NCBI RefSeq assembly: GCF_001400735.1
Contig: NZ_LJPW01000157.1
Location: 1-64,000 of the forward strand
DNA length: 64,000 bases
Direction: 5' to 3'
DNA from: Pseudomonas caricapapayae
Lineage (GTDB): Bacteria; Pseudomonadota; Gammaproteobacteria; Pseudomonadales; Pseudomonadaceae
In this document: positions 56,314-64,000 of the stretch, piece after piece
Position numbering within the stretch: position 1 is the first letter of the stretch
Layout of the letters: every line of letters starts with the position of its first letter
The notes under the pieces: model-generated
The model's database searches: none
What the model was told of the DNA's origin: nothing
Seen by the model: only the letters and a program-made list of their open reading frames with translations
Made by a program: the position numbers and the translations under genes

Positions 56314-58131
56314 TCAATGAGCGATGGAAGATGTGTGCGCGGCGCGGTAGGCGCGCCAGCCTTTGTAGTCGGTGATGTCCAGCGCGCCCTCAAGGCCGCC
56401 AGGCTCACAGATGAAACCCTTGACCCACTGGCCATCGGCCAATTGCAGCGAGCCGATGCCCAGTGGTGCGGGAATGGCCGCGACGAAAGCGCCGAACTGG
56501 CTCAGTGGCATTTCCCAGACTTCTATCTCGATGCTCGCGCCCTGTTCAGCTACGCGCACCAGTCCCGGCTTCGGCGGCGACGTTTCTGCCAGCGCATACA
56601 GGCGGTAATCCGCGCTGGTGGTTGTGGTGCGCAGTAAACGTGCGCCGCCTTCGAGCAATTGCCAGTTGAGTGGCTGGCCAACGAGGTGTGCACCGACCAC
56701 CGCAACCTGCACAGTGGGGCTGTTATAGGGCAGGGGAGCCATCGCCACGGCGTCACGCTGGTCAGCCTGGCCGAACAGCGGCTGCCAGGCAGCGGCGATC
56801 TCTGCCAGGCGCTGATCGGCACCGGCCGGGCCAATCAGCGTGATGCCCGCAGGCAACCCGTCGGCACGGCGCTCTGCCGGGATGGCGATGGCGCACATGT
56901 TCATCAGGTTGACGAAGTTGGTGTAATAGCCGAGCTGTGAGTTGAGTGCGACCGGATCGCCTAGCACCGCGTCGATGGTCGGCATGCACGGCGCGGTCGG
57001 CACCACCAGCACGTCGATGTCGGTCAGCAACTGCTGCGCAGCGCGGGTCAGTTCTGCCAGGCGATAGCGAGCGTTGAACGTGTCTACTGCATCGAACGAA
57101 GCAGCACTTTGCAGAATACCGCGTACCACCGGGTGAATATCGGCTGCATTGGTCGTGAAGAACTTGCCTGCCGCTGCACGCCGTTCGGCCACCCACGGGC
57201 CTTGATACAGCAGGGCAGCCGCCTCGGCGAAGACGTCGAACTCGACCTGGCTGACAGTCACCAGCGGGTCGTTTTGCAGGGCTTCCAGGGTTTTGAGATA
57301 AGCCGCCTTTGCCTGCTCATCACCGAAGAACTCACAGTGTCGCGCGACGGCGACACGCCGGACCCTGCGCTGCACCGGCAGTGCCGACACGGCCACACTG
57401 GCCGGATCGAGAGGGTCGTAAGCCGCGATAACCTGCGCCACTTGCCAGGCTTGCAGCACATCCCCGGCAAATATGGACGGGCAATCCAGCGTCCGGCAGG
57501 CGGGCACCAGTCCCCGGCTGCTGAACAAGCCAAGGCTGGGTTTGAGCCCGACGATGCCGTTGAAACCGGCAGGTACCCGGCCTGACCCTGCGGTGTCCGT
57601 GCCCAGCGCAAAGCTCACATAGCCGCGCGCGACGGCCACTGCCGAGCCTGAGCTCGATCCGCCGCTGACGTAGGCAGGGTCGTGGGCATTGCGCACCGCG
57701 CCGTAGGGCGAACGGACGCCCACCAGGCCCGTGGCAAACTGATCGAGGTTGGTCTTGCCCATCAGGATCGCGCCGCTGTCGAGCAGCCGCTGGACGACGT
57801 GAGCCGTCTCCTTGGGCACGTAGGCGAAAGCCGGACACGCAGCTGTCGTGGGGATTTGCGCCACGTCGAAATTGTCCTTGACCGCAAACGGCACACCGAA
57901 CAGCGGCAGTCGCTCATACACCGAATCGCCGAGTTCGCTGGCAATGCTCTCCAGCGTTTTGGCCCGGTCCAGCAGCATGGGAAGAGGCACGCGATGAATC
58001 CAGACCTCTGCCCGGTCATCCGCGTCAATATGCGCTGCCAAGGTTTGCACAAGTGTCGTCAGGGTAGTCTGGCCTGAACGTAACGCCGACTGAAGTTGAG
58101 AAATGTCGAGTGCGGTCATGGTGGTGTTCAT
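56314..58131 (-). CDS. atzF: Allophanate hydrolase, AtzF type
   Basis: This 605-residue protein has an amidase-signature N-terminal domain (about 1-450) and an extra C-terminal domain (about 480-600), as in AtzF. The Ser-cisSer-Lys set is K85, the serines of GGSSSGS (157-163) and nucleophile S183 in TDTAGSGRVPAG. It hydrolyses allophanate to ammonia and CO2 (via carbamate), completing biuret use begun by BiuH. It heads the operon. Two starts are possible, 58131 and 58119; neither has a clear ribosome-binding site, and the palindrome touches the first. Confidence 0.92.
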   Translation of the reverse strand: MNTTMTALDISQLQSALRSGQTTLTTLVQTLAAHIDADDRAEVWIHRVPLPMLLDRAKTLESIASELGDSVYERLPLFGVPFAVKDNFDVAQIPTTAACPAFAYVPKETAHVVQRLLDSGAILMGKTNLDQFATGLVGVRSPYGAVRNAHDPAYVSGGSSSGSAVAVARGYVSFALGTDTAGSGRVPAGFNGIVGLKPSLGLFSSRGLVPACRTLDCPSIFAGDVLQAWQVAQVIAAYDPLDPASVAVSALPVQRRVRRVAVARHCEFFGDEQAKAAYLKTLEALQNDPLVTVSQVEFDVFAEAAALLYQGPWVAERRAAAGKFFTTNAADIHPVVRGILQSAASFDAVDTFNARYRLAELTRAAQQLLTDIDVLVVPTAPCMPTIDAVLGDPVALNSQLGYYTNFVNLMNMCAIAIPAERRADGLPAGITLIGPAGADQRLAEIAAAWQPLFGQADQRDAVAMAPLPYNSPTVQVAVVGAHLVGQPLNWQLLEGGARLLRTTTTSADYRLYALAETSPPKPGLVRVAEQGASIEIEVWEMPLSQFGAFVAAIPAPLGIGSLQLADGQWVKGFICEPGGLEGALDITDYKGWRAYRAAHTSSIAH

Positions 58132-58132
58132 T

Positions 58133-58144
58133 CATGTATACAAG
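58133..58144. promoter_or_regulatory. Candidate GntR operator at the head of the biuret operon
   Basis: The 8-bp perfect palindrome TGTATACA (58135-58142) in CATGTATACAAG lies 3 bases before the first possible atzF start. FadR/GntR FCD-type repressors often bind TTGTATACAA-like sites. Read leftward, the same TATACA could serve as a -10 element. Confidence 0.5.
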
Positions 58145-58342
58145 ATGAACTGACGCGTTTGCACGTTACGGGCCAAGGTCAGCCTGAGGGCGATTTACGG
58201 CGGGATTACTGGCTATTGGCAGGGCATTGCGTGGCAGTGGTGCGTCATGTTTGCGCTTGAACGTGCCTGCGTGCACAAAGATAGGTCATGTCAGCCGCAG
58301 GGCGAATATCTCGACCTGCGACCGATATTAAATGCAGGTTTC

Positions 58343-58723
58343 TCAGCTCTCACAGAACCTGAGCCGGTTGCCGAACGGGTCGCAGACTTCCAGTACCTGT
58401 CCCCAGCCCTGCTGAACGATGTCCGGTCTTGCATAACCGTACTGTTTGCCGATCAGTTCATCGCGCAGCTGTTCGATGTTTTGCGTGGGGATAAACACCG
58501 CCGCCCCTGGACAGGCGTCACCGTGATGTTCGGAAAGGTGCAAGTGCAGTCCGTTGCGGCTGATCCCCAGGTACAACGGCAGATCAGCCTCGAAGCGGTG
58601 CTCGAACTCGATGCTGAAACCGAGAAAGTCGATGTAGAACTCACGCGCTTTGCGTTCATCGAACATCCGCAGGATCGGGATGGCACTGGTGAAGGTCACG
58701 GTGGCTGGCTCCTTTGCAGGCAT
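58343..58723 (-). CDS. VOC-family (bleomycin-resistance-like) protein
   Basis: This 126-residue protein has the two beta-alpha-beta-beta-beta modules of the vicinal-oxygen-chelate family (SAIPILRMFDERKAREFYIDFLGF; LEVCDPFGNRLRFCE). Such proteins either sequester bleomycin-like drugs or act as small metal-dependent lyases or dioxygenases; annotation as resistance is often nominal. It is a single gene separated from the biuret operon by 211 bases with no other feature. Confidence 0.8.
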   Translation of the reverse strand: MPAKEPATVTFTSAIPILRMFDERKAREFYIDFLGFSIEFEHRFEADLPLYLGISRNGLHLHLSEHHGDACPGAAVFIPTQNIEQLRDELIGKQYGYARPDIVQQGWGQVLEVCDPFGNRLRFCES

Positions 58724-58816
58724 TGCTATTCCTTTATCGAGATGGTTGGCGGGCAGTCATCGACGCCCATGCACACATTTATACATGGCGGTCATCTGCG
58801 GCGACAGCAGGCCTGG

Positions 58817-59296
58817 CTATGCAGGCTGCTTTACCGGGAACGAGACGAACGGTTTTATTTCCTTGAGGACGAACATGCTCTGCATTTCCTTGATGCCGGG
58901 TAATCGTCTGACCACGGTCATGGCGAAGTCAGCAAAGGAATCCAGATCGGGCGCGACGACCTGAAGCAGGAAGTCCGCATCGCCACCGATGCTGTAGCAC
59001 GCCACTACATCTTCCAGCTGCATGACTTCCTTCTCGAATTTTCTGGCCTCGGCCTCACTATGACTGTCGATGCTGATACGAATGAACACCATGACGCCAA
59101 GCCCGATCTTGCGACGGTCCAGTACGGCTCGGTAACCCTGTATATAGCGATGTTCTTCGAGCTGCCTGACCCGTCGCCAGCAGGGCGAGGCAGACATGCC
59201 GATCTGATCGGCCAGGGTCTGATTGGTGATCCGGCCGTCCTGCTGCAGAGCCGTGAGGATCCTTACATCAATCGGGCTTAACGTCGGCTTGGTCAT
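58817..59296 (-). CDS. Lrp/AsnC-family transcriptional regulator
   Basis: This 159-residue regulator has an N-terminal helix-turn-helix (LTALQQDGRITNQTLADQIGMSASPCWRRVRQLE, about 14-47) and a C-terminal RAM ligand domain (about 70-150). It is divergent from a LysE-family exporter (171 bases), a common pair in which the regulator senses the amino acid and drives its export. The specific amino acid cannot be deduced. Confidence 0.9.
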   Translation of the reverse strand: MTKPTLSPIDVRILTALQQDGRITNQTLADQIGMSASPCWRRVRQLEEHRYIQGYRAVLDRRKIGLGVMVFIRISIDSHSEAEARKFEKEVMQLEDVVACYSIGGDADFLLQVVAPDLDSFADFAMTVVRRLPGIKEMQSMFVLKEIKPFVSFPVKQPA

Positions 59297-59467
59297 AAAT
59301 ACCGTTGCTCCGCATGGAGCAGGAAATTTATACCGGTTTTAGCCATTCAGCCAGTAAGAACAGATCATTTTTTCCGCGTTGAAACGCGTAGTATTTTTCG
59401 GCACAGGGCTTGTCTGATGGATCTCAAGCGAGCTCTGCAATCAACGCCACGTCTCAAGGAGTGCGAC

Positions 59468-60088
59468 ATGCTTGATCTGACCCAGATTCTTACATATTCG
59501 GCAGCGCTGGGCATCGCCGCCGCCATCCCTGGCCCCGGTATGGCCGCGCTGGTGGCGCGAAGCGTCAGTGGCGGTGCAGTGTCAGGGTTCTGCCTGCTGT
59601 CCGGGCTGATTCTGGGTGACTTGACCTATCTTTCATTTGCAGTATTTGGTCTTGCCATGATCGCCGAGCACTTCAATGCGTTGTTTCAGGTCGTGCGTTG
59701 GGGGGCCGCGATTTATCTGTGCTACCTGGCCTGGCAGTTCTGGTTCGCAGATCATCAAGCCATAGAAATCGGAAAACCGGCAAAAAAGAAAGAGTTGCTG
59801 TCTGCGGCCGCATCCGGACTGACCATAACCCTGGGCAACCCCAAGACCATCGCTTTTTATCTGGCGCTTTTACCGTTGGTCATCAATCTTGAAACGGTCT
59901 CTCTGCAGACGTGGGGGCTGGTTCTGGTGCCGCTGACTGTATTGGTGCTGCTGGGAGTTGGGGCAGTGTTCATATTTGCCGCCTTGCGCATTCGACATTT
60001 GCTGTCGAGTGAGCGCGCGCAGAGGAAACTGTTTCGCGGTGCGGCGGCAATCATGGTAGCGGCGGCAGCTTCGATGCTGGTGCGCTGA
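59468..60088 (+). CDS. LysE/RhtB-family amino-acid exporter
   Basis: This 206-residue inner-membrane protein has about six transmembrane helices and the LysE/RhtB signature near its start (ALGIAAAIPGPGMAALVARSVSGG). It exports amino acids or their derivatives. The ATG at 59468 follows AAGGAG; an upstream ATG at 59417 adds 17 residues without family support. The divergent Lrp/AsnC gene is its probable regulator. Confidence 0.88.
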   Translation: MLDLTQILTYSAALGIAAAIPGPGMAALVARSVSGGAVSGFCLLSGLILGDLTYLSFAVFGLAMIAEHFNALFQVVRWGAAIYLCYLAWQFWFADHQAIEIGKPAKKKELLSAAASGLTITLGNPKTIAFYLALLPLVINLETVSLQTWGLVLVPLTVLVLLGVGAVFIFAALRIRHLLSSERAQRKLFRGAAAIMVAAAASMLVR

Positions 60089-60136
60089 TCTGCCTGGAGG
60101 GAAGATGAGGCCGTTGACGGCCTCATCCGGTCGCCG

Positions 60137-61566
60137 TTACAGCTCTTTCTTCAGGTGCTTCTCGATCTGCTCAAGCGACTTGCCTTTGGTTTCCGGAAGG
60201 CACAGGAAGACAAATATCAGTGAGCCGACATTGATGGCCGCGAAGATGAAGAACGTCGGGTTGCCGATGGTATCGACTGCAATCGGGAAAGTGAATGCCA
60301 CCGATGCGTTGAATAACCACTGCATTGATACGGCTGTACCCGTCAGCAATCCTCTTACCTGCATCGGGAACAGTTCCGACATCAGCAGCCAGTACACTGG
60401 CGAGATGCACATCTGCATGAACAGCAGGAATACCAGAATGCAGGCGAGGGCAGTGTAGCTCTGGGTCAGGTTCTGCGGCATGAATTGCAACACGCAACCC
60501 AGCGCTCCAGCGCTGCCTGCATCAGGATGACCATTACCAGCCCGGTCATCAGCAGGTGCCGGCGTCCATAACGGCCAATTGCCCAAATGCCGAGCAGGGT
60601 GGCGATGACCGATACCACACCGTTGCCGATCGTGGCCGTCAGCGCGGCGTTGGTGCCCATGCCGGTATTCTTGAGGATGATCGGCGTGTAATACATAAAG
60701 GCGTTGACGCCTGTGAGCTGGGCGGTAAAGCCCAGACCAATGCCGATCAGCAGCAACTTGATGACCCAGCCCTGACGCAGCAACTCTCTGGCTTTCGGGC
60801 GATGGCGAGCTTGCTCGTCCTGCGCTTTCATCTCGTCCACTTCGCGCTGTGCATCTTGCTTGTTGGTACGCAGTTGCTCCAGTACGTCCTGCGCTTCATC
60901 GAAGCGACCTTTGGAGGCCAGCCAGCGCGGCGACGGTGGTACGAAGAACGTACCGACCAGCAGCAACACGCCGGGCACCGTGGCAATGGCCAGCATGTAA
61001 CGCCAGATTCCCGGTGTATGCAGCAGCGCAGCCATGACCGCACTCAGTACGTAGGCAAGCAGCTGGCCGCTGACGATCATCAGTTCATTCCGGCTGACCA
61101 GTCGCGCACGGCGTGACGGCCCCGCAATTTCGGCGATGAACACCGGCACCGTTGCCGAGCCTCCACCCACCGCAATACCCAGCAGGAAGCGCGCAGCGAC
61201 CATGAACGGAATGGATGGCGCGATGGCCGTGCCCAGTGCGCCAGCGATGAACAGCACCGACAGTAGACGCAACGTCAGGCGACGCCCGAAACGGTCGGAG
61301 ATGTAGCCGCTGGCAAGCGAGCCAAATGCAGCGCCAACGATCAGTGAAGCCGTGATCATCCCCTCGCTGTAAGCATCCAGACCCAGCCCGCCCTGATCGG
61401 CGGGTAGCGTCATGAACGGCAATGCACCGGCGATGATACCGGTGTCATATCCGAACGCCAGGGCACCCATGGTTGCCACCAGCACAGAGATAAAGATGAG
61501 TCGATTCGGTGAAGCGCTTTGCCGACCTTGCTGATCAGCCGCTGCTGAGGTGCTACTTGAAGACAT
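60137..61566 (-). pseudogene. Frameshifted sugar-porter MFS transporter
   Basis: Two leftward frames make one transporter. The first (61566 to about 60510) gives TM1-10 with the sugar-porter motifs RFGRRLTL and GRYGRRHLLMTGLVMVILMQAAL. The second (about 60510 to 60137) continues with GCVLQFMPQNLTQ and the C-terminal PETKGKSLEQIEKHL. One base seems to be missing in GCTGGAGCGCTGG near 60505-60512; adding a G restores the reading GALGCVLQF. Intact members (XylE/GalP-like) have about 470 residues. It is either inactivated or mis-sequenced. Confidence 0.8.
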
Positions 61567-61724
61567 GAATCTGAAGTCCTTCGCTTGAAACCAGCGTCGC
61601 GCCAGTACGTAGATGTGAGGCTTAGGGCGATGTCGGCCGCGTGAGTTCCCTACAAACCCGCTCAGGATTACTTTCCTGGAAAAAGCCTTGAGCGTGAGGC
61701 GGCTTAAACGATTAACTCTAATTG

Positions 61725-61780
61725 GTCATAATGACTCTTTTTTTAAATTTTTAGAGTCAATAAGACCAGGTCTTTTTGAC
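61725..61780 (+). promoter_or_regulatory. Three NorR/FhpR-like enhancer boxes before hmp
   Basis: GTCATAATGAC (61725-61735), GTCAATAAGAC (61756-61766) and GTCTTTTTGAC (61770-61780) each fit GT-N7-AC, the core of NorR sites; the first is a perfect palindrome around its central base. NorR uses three such sites with sigma-54 in E. coli norVW. No NorR/FhpR gene is encoded in the window. Confidence 0.72.
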
Positions 61781-61822
61781 TGTGCATGGGGTTTTTACAT
61801 TGATTTTAAAGCGGTTTTTGTC

Positions 61823-61838
61823 TGGCATGCACGTTGCT
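61823..61838 (+). promoter_or_regulatory. Sigma-54 promoter of hmp
   Basis: TGGCAT-GCACG-TTGCT keeps GG-N10-GC and matches TGGCAC-N5-TTGCW at all but one position. The expected transcription start is about 28 bases before the hmp ATG. It lies 42 bases after the last NorR-like box. Confidence 0.78.
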
Positions 61839-61877
61839 ATCACTATAGGAACCTGACTGAATACCCTGGAGTCGATC

Positions 61878-63065
61878 ATGCTTACCACCGCCCAGCGCGA
61901 CATCATCAAAGCCACCGTCCCGATCCTGAAGACGGGCGGTGAAGCGCTGACCAGCCATTTTTACCGAATCATGCTCGATGGCTATCCCGAGGTTCGTCCC
62001 CTGTTCAATCAGGCCAACCAGGCGAGTGGCGCACAGCCGCGAGCGTTGGCCAACGCGGTCTTGATGTATGCGCGCAATATCGATCGCCTCGAGAATCTCG
62101 GCCCGCTGGCGAGTCAGATCGTCAACAAACATGTCGCGCTGCAAATACTGCCCGAGCATTACCCGATTGTCGGTACCTGCCTGCTGCGCGCCATTCGCGA
62201 GGTATTGGGCGCTGAGACGGCCACGGATCAAGTGGTTGATGCCTGGGCTGCGGCGTATCAGCAACTGGCGGACATGCTGATCGATGCCGAACACAGTGTG
62301 TACGAAAGCATCGCCGCCGCACCTGGCGGCTGGCGTGGCGCACGGCAATTCACTGTCACTCGCAAGGTTCCGGAAAGCAGCGAAATTACCTCGTTCTACC
62401 TGCAACCTGTGGATGGAAGACCGGTTATCGCGCACAAGGCCGGTCAGTACATCGGTGTACGTCTGAATACCGAGAGCGGCGAGGTTCGTCGAAATTACTC
62501 GCTGTCTGCGCCCGCCAATGGACTCGGCTATCGCATCAGCGTCAAGCGCCAGCAAGGCGGGGTTGCCTCCGCTTACCTGCACGACCAGATCATGGTGAAT
62601 GACACCGTCGAGCTGTTTCCGCCCTCGGGCGAGTTTGTCCTGATCGACAGTGCCAGGCCGTTGGTGCTGATCAGCGGCGGTGTCGGCATCACCCCGACGC
62701 TGGCCATGGCTGAAACAGCGTTGCAGGCAGGCAATCGAGATGTCGTGTTTATCCACTACGCGCGTAACGCCAGTGCGCAGGCATTTCAGACGGTCATTGA
62801 TGAATGGCGCGAGCGCTATCCGCAGTTTACTGCACACGTGGTGTACAGCGACGTGAAGCCCGGCGATGGGGCTGCAGGAAAGTTGACCGGGCTTGCTTCG
62901 CTGACGCACCTGAGGCAGTGGTTGCCTGCCAATCGGGATATCGAGGCCTACTTTCTCGGTCCGCAACCTTTCATGGCGTTCATGAAACGTGCGCTGCACG
63001 AGCTGGGCGTGCCGGACCGGCAAAGTCATTACGAGTTTTTTGGGCCGGCGCAGGCGTTGGCATAA
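61878..63065 (+). CDS. hmp: Flavohemoglobin, nitric oxide dioxygenase
   Basis: This 395-residue cytoplasmic enzyme converts NO to nitrate with O2 and NAD(P)H. The globin domain (about 1-137) has distal Y29, Q53 and proximal H85. The FAD domain shows RRNYSLSAP, and the NAD domain GGVGITPTLAMAE; it ends FFGPAQALA. Upstream sites predict sigma-54 activation by a NorR-type NO sensor, so expression should follow NO from host or denitrification. It is followed by a SnoaL-like gene 78 bases away, possibly on the same transcript. Confidence 0.96.
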   Translation: MLTTAQRDIIKATVPILKTGGEALTSHFYRIMLDGYPEVRPLFNQANQASGAQPRALANAVLMYARNIDRLENLGPLASQIVNKHVALQILPEHYPIVGTCLLRAIREVLGAETATDQVVDAWAAAYQQLADMLIDAEHSVYESIAAAPGGWRGARQFTVTRKVPESSEITSFYLQPVDGRPVIAHKAGQYIGVRLNTESGEVRRNYSLSAPANGLGYRISVKRQQGGVASAYLHDQIMVNDTVELFPPSGEFVLIDSARPLVLISGGVGITPTLAMAETALQAGNRDVVFIHYARNASAQAFQTVIDEWRERYPQFTAHVVYSDVKPGDGAAGKLTGLASLTHLRQWLPANRDIEAYFLGPQPFMAFMKRALHELGVPDRQSHYEFFGPAQALA

Positions 63066-63143
63066 GCGCTACAGTAAGCCAGCAGATGTGTGCGGCCTTC
63101 TCGACGAGGCTGCTTCGTTATCTTTTGAAGAGGAGGACGCAAC

Positions 63144-63560
63144 ATGAACCTGGCCGAGCAGTACGCTGCCTACATCGCCTGCCTCAATGAACGTCGCTGG
63201 CAGGACCTGGGCGATTTCGTCGACAGCGGCGTGCACTACAACGGTGAGCAGATCAGTCTGGCCGGTTACCGGTCGATGCTGGAAAACGACGTCAGAATCA
63301 TCCCCGATCTGCGGTTCAATATCGACCTGTTGGTGGTCGAAGCGCCACAGGTTGCCGCACGTCTGCTCTTCAACTGCTCGCCGCAAGGCCGTTTCATGGG
63401 GCTGGAGGCACATGGTCAACGCATCACTTTCAGCGAAAACGTGTTCTACACCTTTCGCGAAGGCAGGATCGTCAGCGTCTGGTCGGTCATCGATAAAGCC
63501 GCAGTGGAACGCGAACTTCGTGGAGAGCATGCGGCTGCTTCCAGTGACAGAAGCGCCTGA
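63144..63560 (+). CDS. SnoaL/NTF2-like protein
   Basis: This 138-residue protein has an NTF2-like alpha+beta cone (YAAYIACLNERRWQDLGDFVDSGVHYNGEQI; ENVFYTFREGRIVSVWSVIDK), as in SnoaL-type ester cyclases and related isomerase-like proteins. No substrate can be named. AGGAGGACGCAAC precedes the start. It lies downstream of hmp in the same direction. Confidence 0.75.
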   Translation: MNLAEQYAAYIACLNERRWQDLGDFVDSGVHYNGEQISLAGYRSMLENDVRIIPDLRFNIDLLVVEAPQVAARLLFNCSPQGRFMGLEAHGQRITFSENVFYTFREGRIVSVWSVIDKAAVERELRGEHAAASSDRSA

Positions 63561-63656
63561 ACGAGTCGGGTACGTTCATCGAAGTAAAATCATTTCAGGG
63601 CACTCCCCGGTGGCAGTGCAGTCTTTTTTAGACACACTCACCCGGCGGAGCCTTAC

Positions 63657-64000
63657 ATGATCACGGTCCATCACCTGAACAACTCACGGTCGCAGCGCAT
63701 TCTGTGGCTGCTCGAAGAGCTCGACCTGCCCTACGAGATCAAGCGTTACCAACGCGACCCGAAAACCAATCTGGCACCCCCTGAACTCAAGGCCATTCAC
63801 CCGCTGGGCAAATCGCCCGTCATTGAAGAGGGGCCGCATGTGGTCATCGAGTCAGGTGCCATTGTCGACTATCTGATTCGCCGTCATAGCGATGGCCGTC
63901 TGCAACCGGACCCCGCCAGTGCCACCTACGATGAATACGTGCAGTGGCTGCACTTCGCTGAAGGCTCGGCCATTCTGCCGATGATGCTCAACCTGTACGT
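63657..64000 (+). CDS. Glutathione S-transferase, N-terminal part (cut by window end)
   Basis: The first 114 residues of a GST are present and the gene continues beyond the window. They form the thioredoxin-like domain: ITVHHLNNSRSQRILWLLEEL with the catalytic serine/tyrosine region, then HPLGKSPVIEEG and the glutathione-binding IESGAIVDYLIRRH. The N-terminal motif suggests a beta/theta-like bacterial GST. GGAG precedes the ATG. It is probably not co-transcribed with hmp, given the 96-base gap. Confidence 0.85.
   Translation, partial: MITVHHLNNSRSQRILWLLEELDLPYEIKRYQRDPKTNLAPPELKAIHPLGKSPVIEEGPHVVIESGAIVDYLIRRHSDGRLQPDPASATYDEYVQWLHFAEGSAILPMMLNLY

Larger units (their letters stand above)
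61567..61877. other. Regulatory region upstream of hmp
   Basis: These 311 bases contain no gene, but hold three NorR-like boxes and a sigma-54 promoter, listed separately. The promoter region of the divergent MFS gene is also here. Confidence 0.6.

Overview
The window looks like chromosome of a fluorescent pseudomonad, most probably of the Pseudomonas syringae group. The grounds are its GC-rich coding style, a hexR | zwf-pgl-eda Entner-Doudoroff block, a cyoABCDE bo3 oxidase operon, a cheV-type chemotaxis gene, and a pair of short hairpins at the left edge (positions 48-92) of the kind repeated many times in P. syringae genomes. Species assignment is inferred from family resemblance only. No rRNA, tRNA, CRISPR array, IS element or prophage gene was found.

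Layout. 1-4.3 kb: hexR divergent from zwf-pgl-eda, with a likely HexR operator between them and a strong terminator after eda. 4.3-6.9 kb: a DUF3820 gene, a DUF2383 (PA2169-type) four-helix protein behind a near-consensus sigma-54 promoter, and a Cache-GGDEF diguanylate cyclase. 7.1-13.4 kb: a leftward operon of membrane-fusion protein, RND pump, response regulator and sensor kinase, with no outer-membrane channel. 13.7-20.2 kb: a chaperone-usher fimbrial cluster with two pilin-like genes, two chaperones, an usher and a tip adhesin; an Rcs-like inverted repeat lies upstream and a 10-bp hairpin separates the major pilin from the assembly genes. 20.3-24 kb: small genes, a YkgJ-type protein, a GNAT enzyme, cheV and dsbB. 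24.5-29.3 kb: cyoABCDE. 29.5-33.4 kb: a glycosyltransferase/acetyltransferase pair, a branched-chain aminotransferase and an unrecognised protein with a possible zinc site. 33.6-36.7 kb: a PheC-like periplasmic protein, an ArsR-type regulator with two matching operators flanking it, the oxidoreductase it probably controls, and sodC. 36.9-43.8 kb: DUF genes, an acetyltransferase, a frameshifted M20 dipeptidase, and exported cupin and SMP-30 proteins. 43.8-48.1 kb: a PAS-PAS-GGDEF protein, a GntP permease and a GAF/HWE-type kinase.

48.1-58.1 kb is the most distinctive region: ten closely packed or overlapping leftward genes. They encode an allophanate hydrolase (AtzF type), a complete BMP/nucleoside-type ABC importer, a formamidase, a biuret hydrolase (BiuH), a second BiuH-like cysteine hydrolase, an AtzH/HpxZ-like protein and a GntR regulator. 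It reads as a self-contained unit for taking up and stripping nitrogen from biuret or a related ureide, possibly a formylated or longer one. An 8-bp palindrome sits against the first start codon.

58.3-64 kb: a VOC protein, an Lrp/AsnC regulator with a LysE-family exporter, a frameshifted sugar MFS transporter, a flavohemoglobin gene behind three GT-N7-AC sites and a sigma-54 promoter (the architecture of NorR/FhpR control), a SnoaL-like protein, and a glutathione S-transferase cut by the window end. Intergenic stretches not listed separately showed nothing I can support.
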